A stretch of 64,000 nucleotides of DNA, from positions 372,001 through 436,000 of the forward strand of contig NZ_LN831029.1 of NCBI RefSeq assembly GCF_001457475.1. The letters are read 5' to 3'. Source of the stretch: Achromobacter xylosoxidans. Lineage in GTDB: Bacteria; Pseudomonadota; Gammaproteobacteria; Burkholderiales; Burkholderiaceae_B. A program made the position numbers and the translations under genes. This document shows positions 9,233 to 19,880 of the stretch, in pieces; within the stretch, counting starts at the first letter, position 1, and each line of letters opens with the position of its first letter. The notes beneath the pieces were generated by a model, which had not been told where the DNA came from, made no database searches, and saw only the letters and a program-made list of their open reading frames with translations.

Positions 9233-10153
9233 TTATTCCGGAGCCAGCAGGCGCGCCGTGGTGGCGGCCTGCTGCACCAGCCAGCGCGTCACGATCTCGG
9301 CGTCGGGGGTGCTGCGGCGCGCGTTGCGCACCAGCCAGTAGGCGTGCTCGGTGGCGTCCGCCGGCTGGCCGCCGACCGTCGCCAGGCGCTTGTCCGCCAG
9401 CATGGGCGCGATCAGCGCCAGCCTCCCCAGTGCGATGCCATGGCCAGCCAGCGCCGCGTGCACGATCTGGTCGTACTGGTTGAAGCGCAGCATGCCCTTG
9501 GGCCGCACTCGCCCCAGGCCGCGCGCGTTGAGCCACTCCGACCATTGCAGCCAGGGCCGGGTGGGGTCGTCGAACTCCAGCAGCACATGGCGCTGCAGTT
9601 CGCGCGCATCCAGGGCGCGCGCCTGCAGGGAGGGATGGGCCACTGGCACCACCGACTCGCCGAACAGCCAGACGGCTCCGTCCGGCACGGTGTCGCGCAG
9701 GCTGTAGCGGATGGCGATGTCGACGCTTTCGCGGTCGATGTCGATGACCCGGTTGTCGGCCGCCACCCGCACGTCGATCTGCGGATGGGCGGCCTGGAAG
9801 TCGCCCAGGCGCGGCAGCAGCCACAGCGAGGCCACGCCGATGGTGGTGGTGACGGTGACTGGCGTGCGGCGTTCCGGGGCGCGCAATTGCTCGGTCAGGT
9901 CGCCCAACTGGCTCAGCCAGGTGTCGGCCATGCGGAACAGCTGCGCGCCTTCCGACGTGAACGACACGCTGCGAAAACCACGCACCAGCAGCGGCACCCC
10001 CAGGTGGGCCTCCAGCGCCCGGATCTGGCGGCTGACCGCCGACTGCGTCACGTGCAGGTCCTGCGCCGCCAGCGTGATGCTCATGCGGCGGCCCACGGCG
10101 ACGAAGCCTCGGACCAGATCAAGCGGGGGAAGTTTTGCCAGCGGGTATGACAT
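9233..10153 (-). CDS. LysR-type transcriptional regulator (GcvA-like)
   Basis: This 306-residue protein has an N-terminal winged helix-turn-helix (AAQDLHVTQSAVSRQIRALEAHLGVPLL, about residues 29-56). A periplasmic-binding-like effector domain follows. The phrasing of the effector domain (SLWLLPRLGDFQAAHP, VDIAIRY) resembles the GcvA/AmpR subgroup. It is divergent from a DUF2917 gene and a DsbA-fold isomerase gene, with a 145-bp spacer, so by the usual LysR rule it likely controls that pair. The effector is unknown. Confidence 0.9.
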   Translation of the reverse strand: MSYPLAKLPPLDLVRGFVAVGRRMSITLAAQDLHVTQSAVSRQIRALEAHLGVPLLVRGFRSVSFTSEGAQLFRMADTWLSQLGDLTEQLRAPERRTPVTVTTTIGVASLWLLPRLGDFQAAHPQIDVRVAADNRVIDIDRESVDIAIRYSLRDTVPDGAVWLFGESVVPVAHPSLQARALDARELQRHVLLEFDDPTRPWLQWSEWLNARGLGRVRPKGMLRFNQYDQIVHAALAGHGIALGRLALIAPMLADKRLATVGGQPADATEHAYWLVRNARRSTPDAEIVTRWLVQQAATTARLLAPE

Positions 10154-10298
10154 TCGTAAAACTCATGCGTGTGCGGCGGAAATGTCGCTTGTGCAATATA
10201 ACGCCTGCGGCGTCCAATATGACTCAGACGACGGGTGATGCGGTGGCCAGCCGCCCACGCCCGCCATGATGGCCGCCGTTGCGGCGGGGGGATGCGCC

Positions 10299-10565
10299 AT
10301 GATCCGGTTATGTTGCACTGCGGGAATGTCATTTCGCCTGGCCCGGGGTTCGACTATGCTGCTCAGACGGGCCTCGGGCCTGCGCATCGAGTGCCACGCC
10401 GGCGCGCTCTGGCTATCCGAGTACCGCCGTCCGGACGACAGCGTATTGCAAGCCGGCCAGTCCATCATCGTGGGCAGCGATCGCGATGTCGTCCTCAGCG
10501 GCCTGCCGGATGCGCAGGTCGCCCTGGTTTCCCAGGTTCCCCAGCCGTTGGAGCTTTTGTCATGA
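10299..10565 (+). CDS. DUF2917-family small protein
   Basis: This 88-residue protein matches the pattern of DUF2917: a short beta-rich cupin-like domain with CHAGALWLSEYRRPDDSVLQAG and then IIVGSDRDVVLSGL. No biochemical role is established for the family. The ATG at 10299 is chosen for the G-rich tract (GGGGGG) about 9 bases upstream; an ATG at 10266 is possible but has no ribosome site. Its stop overlaps the next gene's start as ATGA, so the two are coupled. The LysR gene is divergent. Confidence 0.7.
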   Translation: MIRLCCTAGMSFRLARGSTMLLRRASGLRIECHAGALWLSEYRRPDDSVLQAGQSIIVGSDRDVVLSGLPDAQVALVSQVPQPLELLS

Positions 10566-11206
10566 ATGCGTCCCTGCCCGCCTCGCCCCGCCTCGAGATG
10601 TGGTTCGATTTCGCCAGCCCCTACAGCTACCTGGCGATCGAGCGCATCGGCGCCCTGGCGGCGCAGGCGGACGTGCGGGTCGACCTGCGGCCGTTCCTGC
10701 TCGGCCCCATCTTCCAGGCCCAGGGCTGGAACGACACGCCGTTCCGCCTGTTCCCCGGCAAGGGCGCCTACATGATGCGCGACATCGCCCGCCTGGCCGA
10801 AAAATACGGCGTGCCCTACAACCGGCCGCGCCTGTTTCCGCGCATGAGCGTGCTGCCCGCCCGGATCGCGCTGCTGGGGCAGGACGAGCCCTGGGGCCGT
10901 GATTTCTGCCTGTCGGTGTTCCGCGCCAATTTCCAGCACGACCAGGACATCCAGGCCGAGGACGTGGTGCACACGCTGCTGACCGACCTGTCGCTCGACG
11001 CCGACGCGCTGATCGCGCGCGGCAAGTCCGAGGCCGCCAAGGAGGCGCTGCGGCGCCGGGTCGACGAGGCCCGCCACCTGGGACTGTTTGGCGCCCCGAC
11101 CTTCCTGGTGGACGGCGAGATGTTCTGGGGCAACGACCGCCTCGAGGACGCCCTGGACTGGACCCGCCGCGCCCCTGTCGGCGCCTGGGCCGCCGCGGCC
11201 GGCTGA
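10562..11206 (+). CDS. DsbA-fold 2-hydroxychromene-2-carboxylate isomerase family protein
   Basis: This 214-residue protein has the kappa-class GST/DsbA thioredoxin fold without a CxxC. It begins EMWFDFASPYSYLAIERI, where the Ser of SPYSY is the glutathione-activating residue in HCCA isomerases. It contains the family signature LFGAPTFLVDGEMFWGNDRL near the C terminus. In naphthalene degradation this family isomerises 2-hydroxychromene-2-carboxylate with glutathione; no aromatic pathway genes are adjacent, so the substrate here is open. The start overlaps the stop of the preceding gene by four bases. Confidence 0.88.
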   Translation: MNASLPASPRLEMWFDFASPYSYLAIERIGALAAQADVRVDLRPFLLGPIFQAQGWNDTPFRLFPGKGAYMMRDIARLAEKYGVPYNRPRLFPRMSVLPARIALLGQDEPWGRDFCLSVFRANFQHDQDIQAEDVVHTLLTDLSLDADALIARGKSEAAKEALRRRVDEARHLGLFGAPTFLVDGEMFWGNDRLEDALDWTRRAPVGAWAAAAG

Positions 11207-11233
11207 ACCCGGCGCCCACCTTTCGATCATGGT

Positions 11234-11268
11234 TGCCGGCGCCGCGCGCCGGCACCGCAGAGTTTTTT
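11234..11268 (+). terminator. Hairpin and T-tract after the isomerase gene
   Basis: A nine-pair stem (TGCCGGCGC at 11234-11242 with GCGCCGGCA at 11246-11254) and a three-base loop are followed eight bases later by six Ts. The gap before the T-tract is longer than usual, so this is a moderate call. The rest of the spacer up to 11489 shows no gene. Confidence 0.45.
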
Positions 11269-11489
11269 CCGCCAACGCTTTTCCCGCAATGAAAAACAGC
11301 AGCAGTCCGCTACGCGGCGCACCCATGCCGGGTGGCCGTTCGTTCACGCAATTCCGCGCCGCGCGCATCCGCCGCGTGTCGTTCCAGTGGCGACAACAGG
11401 AGACCGCTGGCGCCGAGCCGGCCGCCAAGGGCGGCGGGCCGCGGCGTTCCTGACGCCCCGCCCGCGGCAGGCCGCGCGAAGCGCCGGTC

Positions 11490-11867
11490 TCAACCGCGCG
11501 TGACCGGCGCTACGGCGGCCCATTCCTCGTCCGAATACAGCCGCGAGCGCAGCAGGAAGCGCTTGCCCTCGGCGCTGTCGAGGGAGAACGCGCCGCCGCG
11601 TCCGGGCACGGCGTCGATGATGAGCTGGGTGTGCTCCCAATACGCGAACTGGTCTTCGCCCATGTAGAACGGGCAGCCCTCCAGTTCGCCCAGCAGCACG
11701 TCCGAGCCGCCGACCATGAACTCTCCCTGCGCGTAGCACATGGGGGAACTGCCGTCGCAGCAGCCGCCCGACTGGTGGAACATCAGCGGGCCATGCTTGG
11801 CGCGCAGGGTGTCGATCAGCGCGCGCGCCGCGTCGGTGGCGACCACGCGCGGGGTGGGTCCTGGCAT
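11490..11867 (-). CDS. DUF779 protein, partner of aldehyde dehydrogenase
   Basis: This 125-residue protein has the Cys-rich core SGGCCDGSSPMCY and the GELEGCPFYMG segment typical of DUF779. Genes of this family are very often found next to AcoD/ExaC-type aldehyde dehydrogenases, as here. The function is unknown; the conserved cysteines suggest metal binding or redox work. The start codon is supported by GGGAG ten bases upstream. It lies 89 bp after the aldehyde dehydrogenase stop on the same strand and is probably in the same sigma-54-driven transcript. Confidence 0.85.
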   Translation of the reverse strand: MPGPTPRVVATDAARALIDTLRAKHGPLMFHQSGGCCDGSSPMCYAQGEFMVGGSDVLLGELEGCPFYMGEDQFAYWEHTQLIIDAVPGRGGAFSLDSAEGKRFLLRSRLYSDEEWAAVAPVTRG

Positions 11868-11956
11868 GATGCAGCTCCCGCGACGCCACCCTGGCCCGCG
11901 ACGGGCCGGCCCGGTATGGGCCGGCGCGACACGGACCGGCGGGCGTCGCCCATGGG

Positions 11957-13486
<1,530 letters not shown>

Positions 13487-13539
13487 GCTTGTCTCCGTAT
13501 AGGTCGGTGTAACGGCAGTCGGGTGCCTGTTCCACATCA

Positions 13540-13555
13540 AGCAAACCGCGTGCCA
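13540..13555 (-). promoter_or_regulatory. Sigma-54 (-24/-12) promoter of the aldehyde dehydrogenase
   Basis: Read on the minus strand the sequence is TGGCACG-CGGT-TTGCT. This matches the sigma-54 consensus TGGCACG-N4-TTGCW at every defined position, with the required GG/GC spacing. The predicted start of transcription is about 40-45 bases before the aldehyde dehydrogenase ATG. The divergent gene encodes a sigma-54-dependent activator, which makes the call strong. Confidence 0.92.
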
Positions 13556-13652
13556 TGTGTGGGGACGCGGCTGGACAAGCGCGCTTGCCGCGTGCGAAAG
13601 TACCTTTCCACGCGCCGGCAAGGGCCGTGGGCGGCGGTTCGCCGCTACCGGG

Positions 13653-13697
13653 TGTCGCGTTTCGCGACACTGTCGCGGAACAGGTGTCGCAGAACAC
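13653..13697. promoter_or_regulatory. Clustered TGTCGC-type activator sites (putative UAS)
   Basis: Three related sites are packed together. One is a perfect palindrome, TGTCGCG-TTT-CGCGACA (13653-13669); the others are TGTCGCGGAACA (13671-13682) and GTGTCGCAGAACAC (13684-13697). They lie about 100-155 bases upstream of the sigma-54 promoter, the usual distance for enhancer-binding proteins, and just before the start codon of the activator gene. They are probably its binding sites, which would also allow it to repress itself. Confidence 0.7.
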
Positions 13698-13714
13698 CGT
13701 CCAAGGAGACACGC

Positions 13715-15607
13715 ATGGCCACTCAATCCCGTTGGCAGTCGCTGACGCACGCGCGCCAGCTGTTCAACCAGCAAGGCGTCGTGCCTGGCGGGCTGGTCGC
13801 CGAGCCCATCCTGCGCTCCTGGCGCCGCTGCGCCGACCTGGGTATCGACATGCGCGGCGCGCGCCGCGCGGAACCCATGACCGCCGCCGAATTGCGCGAG
13901 GCGCGCCAGCGCAATGAAGCCTTGCGGCGGATGTCCGAGCCGGCCATGTCCTTGCTGCGCCGCGAAGGCGGCAGCGACGGGCTGGTGATCCTGTCGGATG
14001 CGCAAGGCCTGGTGCTGGACAGCGACGGCGACATCGATTTCGCGCAGCGCGCCTCGCGGGTCGCCCTGATGCCCGGCGCGCCGTGGGACGAGGCGGCCGC
14101 CGGCACCAACGCCATCGGCACCGCGCTGGTGGAAGGCCGGCCCATCGTCGTCGACGGCGCCGAGCACTACTTCGAGCCGAACCGCATCCTGACCTGCGCG
14201 GCGGTGCCCATCACCGACAGCGAAGGCCGCATGCTGGGCGTGCTGGACCTGTCCAGCCCCGCGCGCGAAGTGCGGGCGGACGTGCTGGCGCTGGTGCGCG
14301 CGGCGGTCGACCTGATTGAACACCAGCTGTTCGATGCCGCCCATGAACCCTGCGCCGTGCTGCGCCTGCACGCCGACCGGTCCGGGCTGGGCACGCCGGC
14401 CGAAGCCCTGCTGGCCTTTCATGGCGACCTGCTGGTGGGCGCCAACCGTCGCGCCATGCAGGCGCTGGGCCTGGCGGCCACGGCGCTGGGCGTCTACCGC
14501 TACGCCGACCTGTTCGACGGCGACCTGGAACATGCGCCCGACGCGGCGGGGCGCGTGCATGCCCGTGGCGGCGCTGCCTACCACGCGCGGCTGCGCCTGC
14601 CCCGTTCTCACGCGCCGGTCGCGCCGCCGCCGTCGCTGCGCCTGCCGGCCCCGCCGGCCCCGTCGGCGTTACCGGCGCTGATCGCGCGCGGTGATACCGC
14701 CAGCTTCGACGCCGCCACCTTGGGCGCGCTGGCGCGGGCGGTGCACCTGTCGGATGCGGGCGTGTCGATCCTGTTGCAGGGCGAGACCGGCGCCGGCAAG
14801 GAGGTCTTCGCGCGCCAGCTGCATGCGCGCAGCCGCCGCGCCGCCGGCCCGTTCGTGGCGGTCAATTGCGCCGCGCTGCCCGAAAGCCTGATCGAATCGG
14901 AATTGTTCGGCTACGAGGACGGCGCCTTCACCGGCGCGCGCCGCCAGGGCAGCAAGGGCCTGCTGCGGCAGGCGCACGGCGGCGTGCTGTTCCTGGACGA
15001 GATCGGCGACATGCCGCTGGCGCTGCAGTCGCGCCTGCTGCGCGTGCTGCAATCGCGCGAGGTGTCGCCGCTGGGCGCGGCCCGGCCGGTGCCGGTGGAT
15101 TTCACCTTGGTGTGCGCCACCCATCGGCCGCTGGCGCATGAAGGCGTGGATGCCCCGGTACGCGCCGACCTGTATTTCCGCATTGCCGAATACACCGTGA
15201 CCCTGGCGCCGCTGCGCCAACGCGCCGACCTGCGCGAATTGCTGCGCGCGCAATGGGCCGCGCAGGGCGCGGGCCCGGTGTTGCCGGCCGGGATCGAGGA
15301 AACGCTGGTGCGCTATGCCTGGCCGGGCAACTATCGGCAGCTGGCGGCGGTGCTGCGCACCTTGCATGTGCTGGCGGGCGCGTCAGGCGTGGTCGAACAC
15401 GACATGCTGCCGGCGGACATCCGTGGCGCACCCGCACAGCCGTCCGCGCCGCCGGTGGCCAGCCTGCAGGCGATGGCCGACGACGCGATCCGCGCGGCGC
15501 TGGCCGCGCACGGGGGCAATGTCAGCGCCGCGGCGCGCGCGCTCGGCGTGCATCGCAGCACCTTGTACCGGCGCGCGGCGGCGCTGGGGCTGGCGCGTCC
15601 ACACTGA
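13715..15607 (+). CDS. acoR: AcoR-like sigma-54-dependent transcriptional activator
   Basis: This 630-residue enhancer-binding protein has three parts: an N-terminal GAF-type sensor (about residues 60-200, including [17 protein letters not shown]), a central AAA+ domain and a C-terminal Fis-type helix-turn-helix. The AAA+ domain has Walker A GETGAGKE, the sigma-54 contact loop GAFTGA and Walker [10 protein letters not shown]. The HTH segment is [21 protein letters not shown]. The layout matches AcoR, which senses acetoin-type signals and activates acetoin or aldehyde catabolism. The ATG follows AAGGAGA. It is divergent from the aldehyde dehydrogenase it is expected to activate. No acetoin dehydrogenase genes are in the window, so the inducer could equally be an alcohol or aldehyde. 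Confidence 0.9.
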   Translation: MATQSRWQSLTHARQLFNQQGVVPGGLVAEPILRSWRRCADLGIDMRGARRAEPMTAAELREARQRNEALRRMSEPAMSLLRREGGSDGLVILSDAQGLVLDSDGDIDFAQRASRVALMPGAPWDEAAAGTNAIGTALVEGRPIVVDGAEHYFEPNRILTCAAVPITDSEGRMLGVLDLSSPAREVRADVLALVRAAVDLIEHQLFDAAHEPCAVLRLHADRSGLGTPAEALLAFHGDLLVGANRRAMQALGLAATALGVYRYADLFDGDLEHAPDAAGRVHARGGAAYHARLRLPRSHAPVAPPPSLRLPAPPAPSALPALIARGDTASFDAATLGALARAVHLSDAGVSILLQGETGAGKEVFARQLHARSRRAAGPFVAVNCAALPESLIESELFGYEDGAFTGARRQGSKGLLRQAHGGVLFLDEIGDMPLALQSRLLRVLQSREVSPLGAARPVPVDFTLVCATHRPLAHEGVDAPVRADLYFRIAEYTVTLAPLRQRADLRELLRAQWAAQGAGPVLPAGIEETLVRYAWPGNYRQLAAVLRTLHVLAGASGVVEHDMLPADIRGAPAQPSAPPVASLQAMADDAIRAALAAHGGNVSAAARALGVHRSTLYRRAAALGLARPH

Positions 15608-15629
15608 ACACGCCGCGCGGCGGTGCGGC

Positions 15630-16418
15630 TCAGCCGACCAGGCGCGCCAGTTCGGCGCCCGGGTCCGGGGCGCGCATGAAGGCCTCGCCCACCAGGAAGG
15701 CATCGACCTTGTGTTCGCGCATGCGCCGGACGTCCTGCGGCGTGAGGATGCCGCTTTCGGTGACGACGCGCTTGCCGGCCGGGATGCGCGGCAACAGGTC
15801 CAGCGTGTTCTGCAGGCTGGTCTCGAAGGTGCGCAGGTTGCGGTTGTTGATGCCCAGCAGCGGCGTCTTGAGCGTCAGCGCCACGTCCAGTTCCTGGGCG
15901 TCATGCACTTCCACCAGCACGTCCATGCCGAGTTCCATCGCCAGCGTTTCCATCTCGCGCAATTGCGTCGGCGTCAACGCGGCCACGATCAGCAGCACGC
16001 AGTCGGCGCCCATCGCGCGGGCGGCGATGATCTGGTAGGGGTCGATCACGAAGTCCTTGCGCAGCACCGGCAGCGAGCACGCGGCGCGCGCCTGGCGCAG
16101 GTGGTCGTGCGAGCCCTGGAAGAACTGCACGTCGGTCAGCACCGACAGGCAGGCCGCGCCATGCACGGCATACGTGGAGGCGATTTCAGCGGGCTGAAAG
16201 GTCTCGCGCAACACGCCCTTGGACGGCGAGGCTTTCTTGATTTCGGCGATCACGCCGGCCTTGCCCTGGGAGATCTTGTCTTCGATGGCCTGGGCGAAGC
16301 CGCGCACGTCCTGGCGCGCCTGCGCCTCGCGCAGGACTTCGGCTTCGCTGCGCATCTGGCGGGCGGCGGCGACTTCCTCGACCTTGACGGCGAGGATCTT
16401 CGCGAGAATATCGTTCAT
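15630..16418 (-). CDS. trpC: Indole-3-glycerol phosphate synthase TrpC
   Basis: TrpC closes the indole ring in tryptophan synthesis. The 262-residue TIM barrel contains [13 protein letters not shown] (catalytic Lys and phosphate binding), [37 protein letters not shown] and VVTESGI, all diagnostic. It is not fused to TrpF, unlike the enterobacterial enzyme. The start overlaps the trpD stop by four bases, and trpC is the last gene of the trpE-G-D-C cluster. It is convergent with the acoR-like gene, 22 bp away. Confidence 0.98.
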   Translation of the reverse strand: MNDILAKILAVKVEEVAAARQMRSEAEVLREAQARQDVRGFAQAIEDKISQGKAGVIAEIKKASPSKGVLRETFQPAEIASTYAVHGAACLSVLTDVQFFQGSHDHLRQARAACSLPVLRKDFVIDPYQIIAARAMGADCVLLIVAALTPTQLREMETLAMELGMDVLVEVHDAQELDVALTLKTPLLGINNRNLRTFETSLQNTLDLLPRIPAGKRVVTESGILTPQDVRRMREHKVDAFLVGEAFMRAPDPGAELARLVG

Positions 16419-17446
16419 TTCTGGAATTTCCGGGTATATGCGCAGAAATCTTCCAGCTTGGCTCGCGCCGCGCCGGTGGAAATCAGTTCAAATGCTAGCG
16501 CTAACGCTGCGGGAATGGAATCGGCTTTATTGCCTGCGTAGATGGCGAGGCCCGCATTGAGCGCGACGATGTCGCGGGCGGTGCCCTCGACATTGTCCAG
16601 CGCCTCTATGACAAGCTCGCGCGACTGTTCGCGATTGGACACCTTGATGCCGCGGTTGGACATCATGGATAGCCCGTAGTCCTCGGGGTGGATTTCGTAC
16701 TCGCTGACCTTGCCGTCCTTGAGCTCGCCCACCATGGTGGCGCCGCCCAGCGAGGCTTCGTCCATGCCGTCCTTGCCATGCACCACCAGCACGTGGCGCG
16801 AGCCCAGGCGTTCCAGCACGCGCACCTGGATGCCGACCAGGTCGGGGTGGAACACGCCCATCAGCTGGTTGGCGGCGCCGGCCGGGTTGGTCAGCGGGCC
16901 GAGGATGTTGAAGATGGTGCGCACGGCCAGTTCCTTGCGCACCGCGGCCACGTTCTTCATGGCGCCGTGGTGCGCCGGCGCGAACATGAAGCCGATGCCG
17001 GTGGCCTGGATGCATTCCGCCACCTGTTCGGGGGTCAGCACCAGGTTGGCGCCCAGCGCTTCCAGCACGTCGGCGCTGCCGCTCGACGAGGACGCGCTGC
17101 GGTTGCCGTGCTTGGCGATCGGCACGCCGGCCGCCGCCGCCACGAACATGGCGGTGGTGGAGATGTTGAAGGTGTGGCTGCCGTCGCCGCCGGTGCCGCA
17201 CATGTCCAGCAGGTCTTCGGGGTTGGGGGTGACCACCGGTGTGGCGAATTCGCGCATGACCTGCGCGGCCGCGGTGATTTCGCCGACCGTTTCCTTTTTC
17301 ACGCGCAGGCCCATCAGCAGGGCGCTTGCGATCTGCGGCGACATTTCGCCGCGCATCAGCATGCGCATCAGGTGCAGCATTTCGTCGTGGAAAATTTCGC
17401 GGTGTTCGATACAGCGCGTCAGCGCTTCGGAGGGGGAGATCGTCAC
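16415..17446 (-). CDS. trpD: Anthranilate phosphoribosyltransferase TrpD
   Basis: TrpD joins anthranilate and PRPP. The 343-residue protein shows the PRPP-binding loop [16 protein letters not shown] and the conserved [21 protein letters not shown], plus [11 protein letters not shown]. It is a stand-alone enzyme, not fused to the glutaminase. It lies 12 bp after trpG and overlaps trpC by four bases, so translation is coupled through the cluster. Confidence 0.98.
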   Translation of the reverse strand: MTISPSEALTRCIEHREIFHDEMLHLMRMLMRGEMSPQIASALLMGLRVKKETVGEITAAAQVMREFATPVVTPNPEDLLDMCGTGGDGSHTFNISTTAMFVAAAAGVPIAKHGNRSASSSSGSADVLEALGANLVLTPEQVAECIQATGIGFMFAPAHHGAMKNVAAVRKELAVRTIFNILGPLTNPAGAANQLMGVFHPDLVGIQVRVLERLGSRHVLVVHGKDGMDEASLGGATMVGELKDGKVSEYEIHPEDYGLSMMSNRGIKVSNREQSRELVIEALDNVEGTARDIVALNAGLAIYAGNKADSIPAALALAFELISTGAARAKLEDFCAYTRKFQK

Positions 17447-17458
17447 GGTGCGTCCTTC

Positions 17459-18025
17459 TTAGGCGAGGTTCAGGAAATTGCGCAGCAGGGCGTGGCCGTG
17501 TTCGCTGAGCACGGATTCGGGGTGGAACTGTACTCCGTACAGGGGCAGTGTCTTGTGGCGCACGCCCATGATGTCGCCGTCCGGCGCCGTGGCGGTCACG
17601 GCCAGGCACTCGGGCAGCGTCGCCGGGTCGATGGTCAGCGAGTTGTAGCGGATGACAGTGTACGGCGTCGGCAGGCCGGTGAAGATGTCCGTCCCGGTAT
17701 GCGAGATGCGCACGGTCTTGCCGTGCATGATCTGCTGGGCGCGGACGATGTTGCCGCCATAGGCGGCGCCGATGGCCTGGTGGCCCAGGCACACGCCCAG
17801 GATCGGCTTCTTGCCGGCGAAGGCCTGGATGACGGGCACCGAGATGCCGGCCTCGGCCGGCGAGCACGGGCCGGGCGACACGCAGATGCGGTCGGGGTTG
17901 AGCGCGGCGATCTCTTCCAGGGTGATCTGGTCGTTGCGCGCCACGCGCACATCCTCGCCCAGTTCACCGAAGTACTGGACCAGGTTGTAGGTAAACGAGT
18001 CGTAGTTGTCGATCATCAACAGCAT
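17459..18025 (-). CDS. trpG: Anthranilate synthase glutaminase subunit TrpG
   Basis: TrpG supplies ammonia from glutamine to TrpE. The 188-residue class I amidotransferase has the nucleophile Cys in [10 protein letters not shown] and the His-Glu pair in [14 protein letters not shown]. In many bacteria the same subunit also serves PabB; no separate pabA was seen here. The ATG at 18025 has GGAG upstream and starts right at the conserved [14 protein letters not shown]. It follows trpE by 59 bp and precedes trpD by 12 bp. Confidence 0.97.
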   Translation of the reverse strand: MLLMIDNYDSFTYNLVQYFGELGEDVRVARNDQITLEEIAALNPDRICVSPGPCSPAEAGISVPVIQAFAGKKPILGVCLGHQAIGAAYGGNIVRAQQIMHGKTVRISHTGTDIFTGLPTPYTVIRYNSLTIDPATLPECLAVTATAPDGDIMGVRHKTLPLYGVQFHPESVLSEHGHALLRNFLNLA

Positions 18026-18084
18026 TTTTTTCTCCAGGCGGGCCGATTCGCGGCCCGGGGCGGTCATGGGGGGCGGCGGGCGTC

Positions 18085-19605
18085 TCAGATGGGCTCGTCC
18101 AGGCCGTGCTGGACCTGCTCGGCGGCGCGCAGCACGGCGCGGGCCTTGGCCTCGGTCTCGGCCCATTCGGCTTCGGGGTTGGAGTCGGCGACGATGCCGG
18201 CGGCGGCCTGCACGTACAGCGTGCCGTCCTTGATGACGCCGGTGCGGATGGCGATGGCCACGTCCATTTCGCCGCCGTAGCTGAGGTAGCCGGCCGCGCC
18301 GCCGTAGATGCCGCGGCGCACGGGCTCGAGCTCGTCGATGATCTTCATGGCCTCGACCTTGGGCGCGCCGGTCAGTGTGCCGGCCGGGAACGAGGCGCGC
18401 AGCACGTCCATGCTGCTCATGCCCGGGTTGAGGTTGCCGGTGACGTTGGACACCAGGTGCATGACGTGCGAATAGCGCTCGATCACCATGGTGTCGCTGA
18501 CCTTGACCGACCCCACCTCGGCGACGCGGCCGACGTCGTTGCGGGCCAGGTCGATCAGCATCACGTGCTCGGCCACTTCCTTGGGGTCGGCCTTGAGCTC
18601 GGCGGCCAGGGCGGCGTCCTCCTCGGGCGTGGCGCCGCGCTTGCGGGTGCCGGCCAGCGGGCGGATGGTGACCTGCGACTTGGGCGCCCCGTCCACCACC
18701 ACGCGCTCCTGGCGCACCAGGATCTCGGGCGAGGCGCCCACCACCTGGAAGTCACCGAAGTTCCAGAAGTACATGTAGGGGGAGGGATTGAGCGACCGCA
18801 GGGCGCGGTAGAGGGAGAGGGGGGAGTCGCGGAAGGGCTTGGCGATGACCTGGCCGATCTGCACCTGCATCAGGTCGCCGGCGGCGATGTGTTCCTTGGC
18901 GCGGTGCACGGCCGCCAGGTAGTCTTCCTTCTTGAAGTCACGCCGCTCTTCGGTCTGCATGCTGGCGTGGCTGTAGGGGATTTCCACCGGGCGTCGCAGG
19001 CGCGCGCGCAGGTCGTGCAGGCGCTGCTGGGCGCGGCTGTAGCTTTCGGGCTGGCCCGGATCGGCGTAGACCATCAGGTAGATGCGGCCTGCCAGGTTGT
19101 CGACGATGACCAGTTCGTCCACGTGCATCAGCATCAGGTCGGGCGTGCCGCCTTCCATGCCGGCGGGGAACGGCTTGACGGCGGGGCCCAGGCACGGTTC
19201 GATGTGGCGCACGGTGTCGTAGCCGAAGTAGCCGGCCAGGCCGCCGCAGAAGCGCGGCATGCCGGGGCGCAGGGCCACCTTGAAACGGGCCTGGTACTGC
19301 TCGATGAAGGCCAGCGGGTCGCCGTCGTGGGTTTCCACCACCTTGCCGTCGTGCAGCACCTCGGTGCGGGTGCCGCTGGCGCGGATCACGGTACGGGCCG
19401 GCAGGCCGATGAAGGAATAGCGGCCGAAGCGCTCGCCGCCCACCACCGATTCCATCAGGCAGGTCATGCGGCCGGCCTGCGGGCCGGCATGGGCCAGCTT
19501 CAGGTAGATGCCCAGCGGGGTGTCCAGGTCGGCGTAGGTCTCGGCCACCAGCGGGATGCGGTTGTAGCCTTGGGCGGCGAGGGCTTTGAATTCGATTTCG
19601 GTCAT
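18085..19605 (-). CDS. trpE: Anthranilate synthase component I TrpE
   Basis: TrpE converts chorismate to anthranilate with ammonia from TrpG. The 506-residue protein has the N-terminal LMESV-type feedback segment ([19 protein letters not shown]) and the C-terminal chorismate-binding core ([60 protein letters not shown]). The ATG at 19605 starts at the conserved MTEIEF; an upstream ATG lies inside the attenuator region and is unlikely. It is the first structural gene, about 45 bases after a terminator hairpin and 147 bases after a Trp-rich leader peptide, so attenuation control is expected. Confidence 0.98.
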   Translation of the reverse strand: MTEIEFKALAAQGYNRIPLVAETYADLDTPLGIYLKLAHAGPQAGRMTCLMESVVGGERFGRYSFIGLPARTVIRASGTRTEVLHDGKVVETHDGDPLAFIEQYQARFKVALRPGMPRFCGGLAGYFGYDTVRHIEPCLGPAVKPFPAGMEGGTPDLMLMHVDELVIVDNLAGRIYLMVYADPGQPESYSRAQQRLHDLRARLRRPVEIPYSHASMQTEERRDFKKEDYLAAVHRAKEHIAAGDLMQVQIGQVIAKPFRDSPLSLYRALRSLNPSPYMYFWNFGDFQVVGASPEILVRQERVVVDGAPKSQVTIRPLAGTRKRGATPEEDAALAAELKADPKEVAEHVMLIDLARNDVGRVAEVGSVKVSDTMVIERYSHVMHLVSNVTGNLNPGMSSMDVLRASFPAGTLTGAPKVEAMKIIDELEPVRRGIYGGAAGYLSYGGEMDVAIAIRTGVIKDGTLYVQAAAGIVADSNPEAEWAETEAKARAVLRAAEQVQHGLDEPI

Positions 19606-19650
19606 GGCGGGTCTCGTGGGCGATGGGTATCTGCTTGGGACCAGGCACAC

Positions 19651-19687
19651 AACAAAAAGCCCGGTCCAGGTTACTGGTTCCGGGCTT
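19651..19687 (-). terminator. trp attenuator hairpin
   Basis: On the minus strand AAGCCCGG pairs perfectly with CCGGGCTT (outer arms 19680-19687 and 19657-19664). An inner CCAG/CTGG pairing extends it, and TTTTTGTT follows. This intrinsic terminator lies between the Trp-codon leader peptide and trpE, exactly where an attenuator belongs. Confidence 0.85.
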
Positions 19688-19751
19688 GGCTCTGTGTTCT
19701 ACACAGTATCGGCGCTGGGAGGCGGGGACGCGTCCAGGGCCGGGAAGGGAA

Positions 19752-19826
19752 TCATCGCCACCCGGAAGACAAACGCCACCAGCGCCACGAGGCGCCGAGC
19801 ATTTGGTTCTGGATGGAAACGTTCAT
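19752..19826 (-). CDS. trpL: trp operon leader peptide (four Trp codons)
   Basis: This 24-codon reading frame begins ATG AAC GTT and ends TGA. Tryptophans occur at positions 14, 16, 17 and 23, in the cluster SWRWWR and then GWR. It stops 64 bases before the terminator hairpin that precedes trpE. Ribosome stalling at the Trp cluster when Trp-tRNA is low would favour read-through. A clear Shine-Dalgarno sequence is not visible before the ATG, which is the one weak point. The sequence between its stop and the attenuator includes a small CTGTGT/ACACAG hairpin that may act as the pause or competing stem. Confidence 0.8.
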   Translation of the reverse strand: MNVSIQNQMLGASWRWWRLSSGWR

Positions 19827-19880
19827 CAGGTGATAGCGGTTCGATGTTCAAGTGTGCCGTCAAGGGCGCGGACCCCGGCT

